Assembly (NCBI RefSeq): GCF_024347095.1
Contig: NZ_AP024903.1
Coordinates: 1,674,001-1,738,000, forward strand
DNA length: 64,000 nt
Direction: 5' to 3'
Origin: Vibrio rhizosphaerae
GTDB lineage: Bacteria; Pseudomonadota; Gammaproteobacteria; Enterobacterales; Vibrionaceae
Part shown: positions 63,252-64,000 of the stretch, in pieces
Position numbering within the stretch: the first letter of the stretch is position 1
Layout: every line of letters begins with the position of its first letter
Notes under the pieces: generated by a model
What the model was told of the DNA's origin: nothing
Seen by the model: only the letters and a program-made list of their open reading frames with translations
Databases searched by the model: none
Translations under genes and position numbers: made by a program

Positions 63252-64000
63252 ATGACACTCACGAAACAAGATGCCGTTAATCAGATGATGGGCTTTTTTC
63301 AGGCGAAAACACTGACAGCCGCTCTAGATTTAAAATTATTCGATCATTTACATCATCAAGATTTGAGCGCTCAGATGGTTGCTGACAAACTTAATAGTCC
63401 GCTGCGCTCCGTCGAACAGATGCTGATCGCACTACGTGCGATGGGCTATTTGGAAAAACAGGGCGAGAGCTACCACTTGCCACAGGAACACGCTTCATTT
63501 CTGGTCAGCAGTGAGCCAATGTGGCTGGGATGGTTAGGCCGTCATATCGATACCTTCTTATACCCATTGTGGGGAGAACTAAAAACCGCAGTCATCAGTG
63601 ATAGCAATCAACGTCAGGCAGTATTTGGCGATAACCGGAGCTGGTTCGATATCCTCTATCAAAATCCGGATGATGTCACTGACTTCCAGGAGTTTCTGGG
63701 AAAGTTTGCCGCACCATTCATTGAAGGATTTATCCAAGGCTACGATTTTGCTCAACACCATTCATTTCTCGATATCGGCAGTGGTATCGGCACATTGCCA
63801 ATTGCTGTCGCCGAGAGTTATCCCGACATTAATCTGACAATTTGCGAGCTGCCTCAGGCGTGTGCTTTTTTGCGCGATCGCTTAGCCGTCCAAGGTTATG
63901 GCGACAGAATCAACGTGATTGAAGGTAATGTGATTTCCGGGAAACTGGCGTTACAGGATCACGATTTGATTCATTTAGGCTGGATGCTTCATGACTACGC
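63252..64000 (+). CDS. pigF: PigF, O-methyltransferase of prodigiosin biosynthesis, C-terminus cut by window edge
   Basis: Methylates the hydroxyl of HBC to give MBC, the bipyrrole half of prodigiosin. 249 codons are visible of about 340. An N-terminal dimerisation/winged-helix domain (AKTLTAALDLKLFDHLHHQD; LIALRAMGYLEKQGESYHLP) is followed by a SAM-binding motif SFLDIGSGIGTLPIAVAE near residue 177. The last visible stretch, HLGWMLHDYA, includes the conserved catalytic histidine region. AAAGGAA lies 8 nt before the ATG. Confidence 0.92.
   Translation, partial: MTLTKQDAVNQMMGFFQAKTLTAALDLKLFDHLHHQDLSAQMVADKLNSPLRSVEQMLIALRAMGYLEKQGESYHLPQEHASFLVSSEPMWLGWLGRHIDTFLYPLWGELKTAVISDSNQRQAVFGDNRSWFDILYQNPDDVTDFQEFLGKFAAPFIEGFIQGYDFAQHHSFLDIGSGIGTLPIAVAESYPDINLTICELPQACAFLRDRLAVQGYGDRINVIEGNVISGKLALQDHDLIHLGWMLHDY

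Overview
The window looks like chromosome 1 of a prodigiosin-making Vibrio, probably of the Vibrio gazogenes/ruber/rhizosphaerae/spartinae group. Three things point there. Most of the housekeeping genes and their order (msrC-proQ-prc-pepN-gdhB-pyrD-zapC-rlmL-uup-DUF3466-rmf-fabA-lonH-matP) match what I recall from V. cholerae. Several genes are Vibrio-type conserved hypotheticals. The right end is a red-pigment (prodigiosin) gene cluster. This assignment comes from recognising protein families and gene order; no database search was run.

Layout, left to right. 1-6.7 kb: a citrate fermentation locus, with the sodium/citrate symporter citS (cut by the window edge) divergent from citCDEFXG. 6.9-12.7 kb: a chemoreceptor, rlmI, acyP, tusE, an IS200-type element and a yccA-like gene. 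13-17.2 kb: a complete aapJQMP amino-acid ABC transporter operon. 17.6-24.6 kb: a siroheme synthase with a vestigial second domain, yibL, yajQ, a DAHP synthase downstream of an unknown membrane protein, cvfB and rsmF. 24.9-48 kb: the conserved housekeeping block. 48-51 kb: matP, a DUF3634 protein and a diguanylate cyclase.

50.9-53.1 kb is about 2.2 kb of very AT-rich DNA with no convincing gene. It holds a strong candidate dif (XerC/XerD) site at 51465-51492, a long inverted repeat and a short tandem repeat. Three perfect matS sequences (21728, 23785, 41534) and matP itself place the window in the Ter macrodomain, so the dif candidate lies where the chromosome terminus would be expected.

53.1-64.0 kb is the prodigiosin cluster pigB-pigC-pigD-pigE-pigF, cut by the right edge. 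PigD and PigE should supply the 3-acetyloctanal/H2MAP branch, PigB oxidises H2MAP to MAP, PigF methylates the bipyrrole precursor, and PigC condenses the two halves. pigA is not upstream of pigB. A perfect 10-5-10 inverted repeat lies 31 bp before pigB, and two intercistronic hairpins interrupt the otherwise tightly packed operon. The main point of the window is this secondary-metabolite cluster sitting next to the probable chromosome-dimer resolution site.
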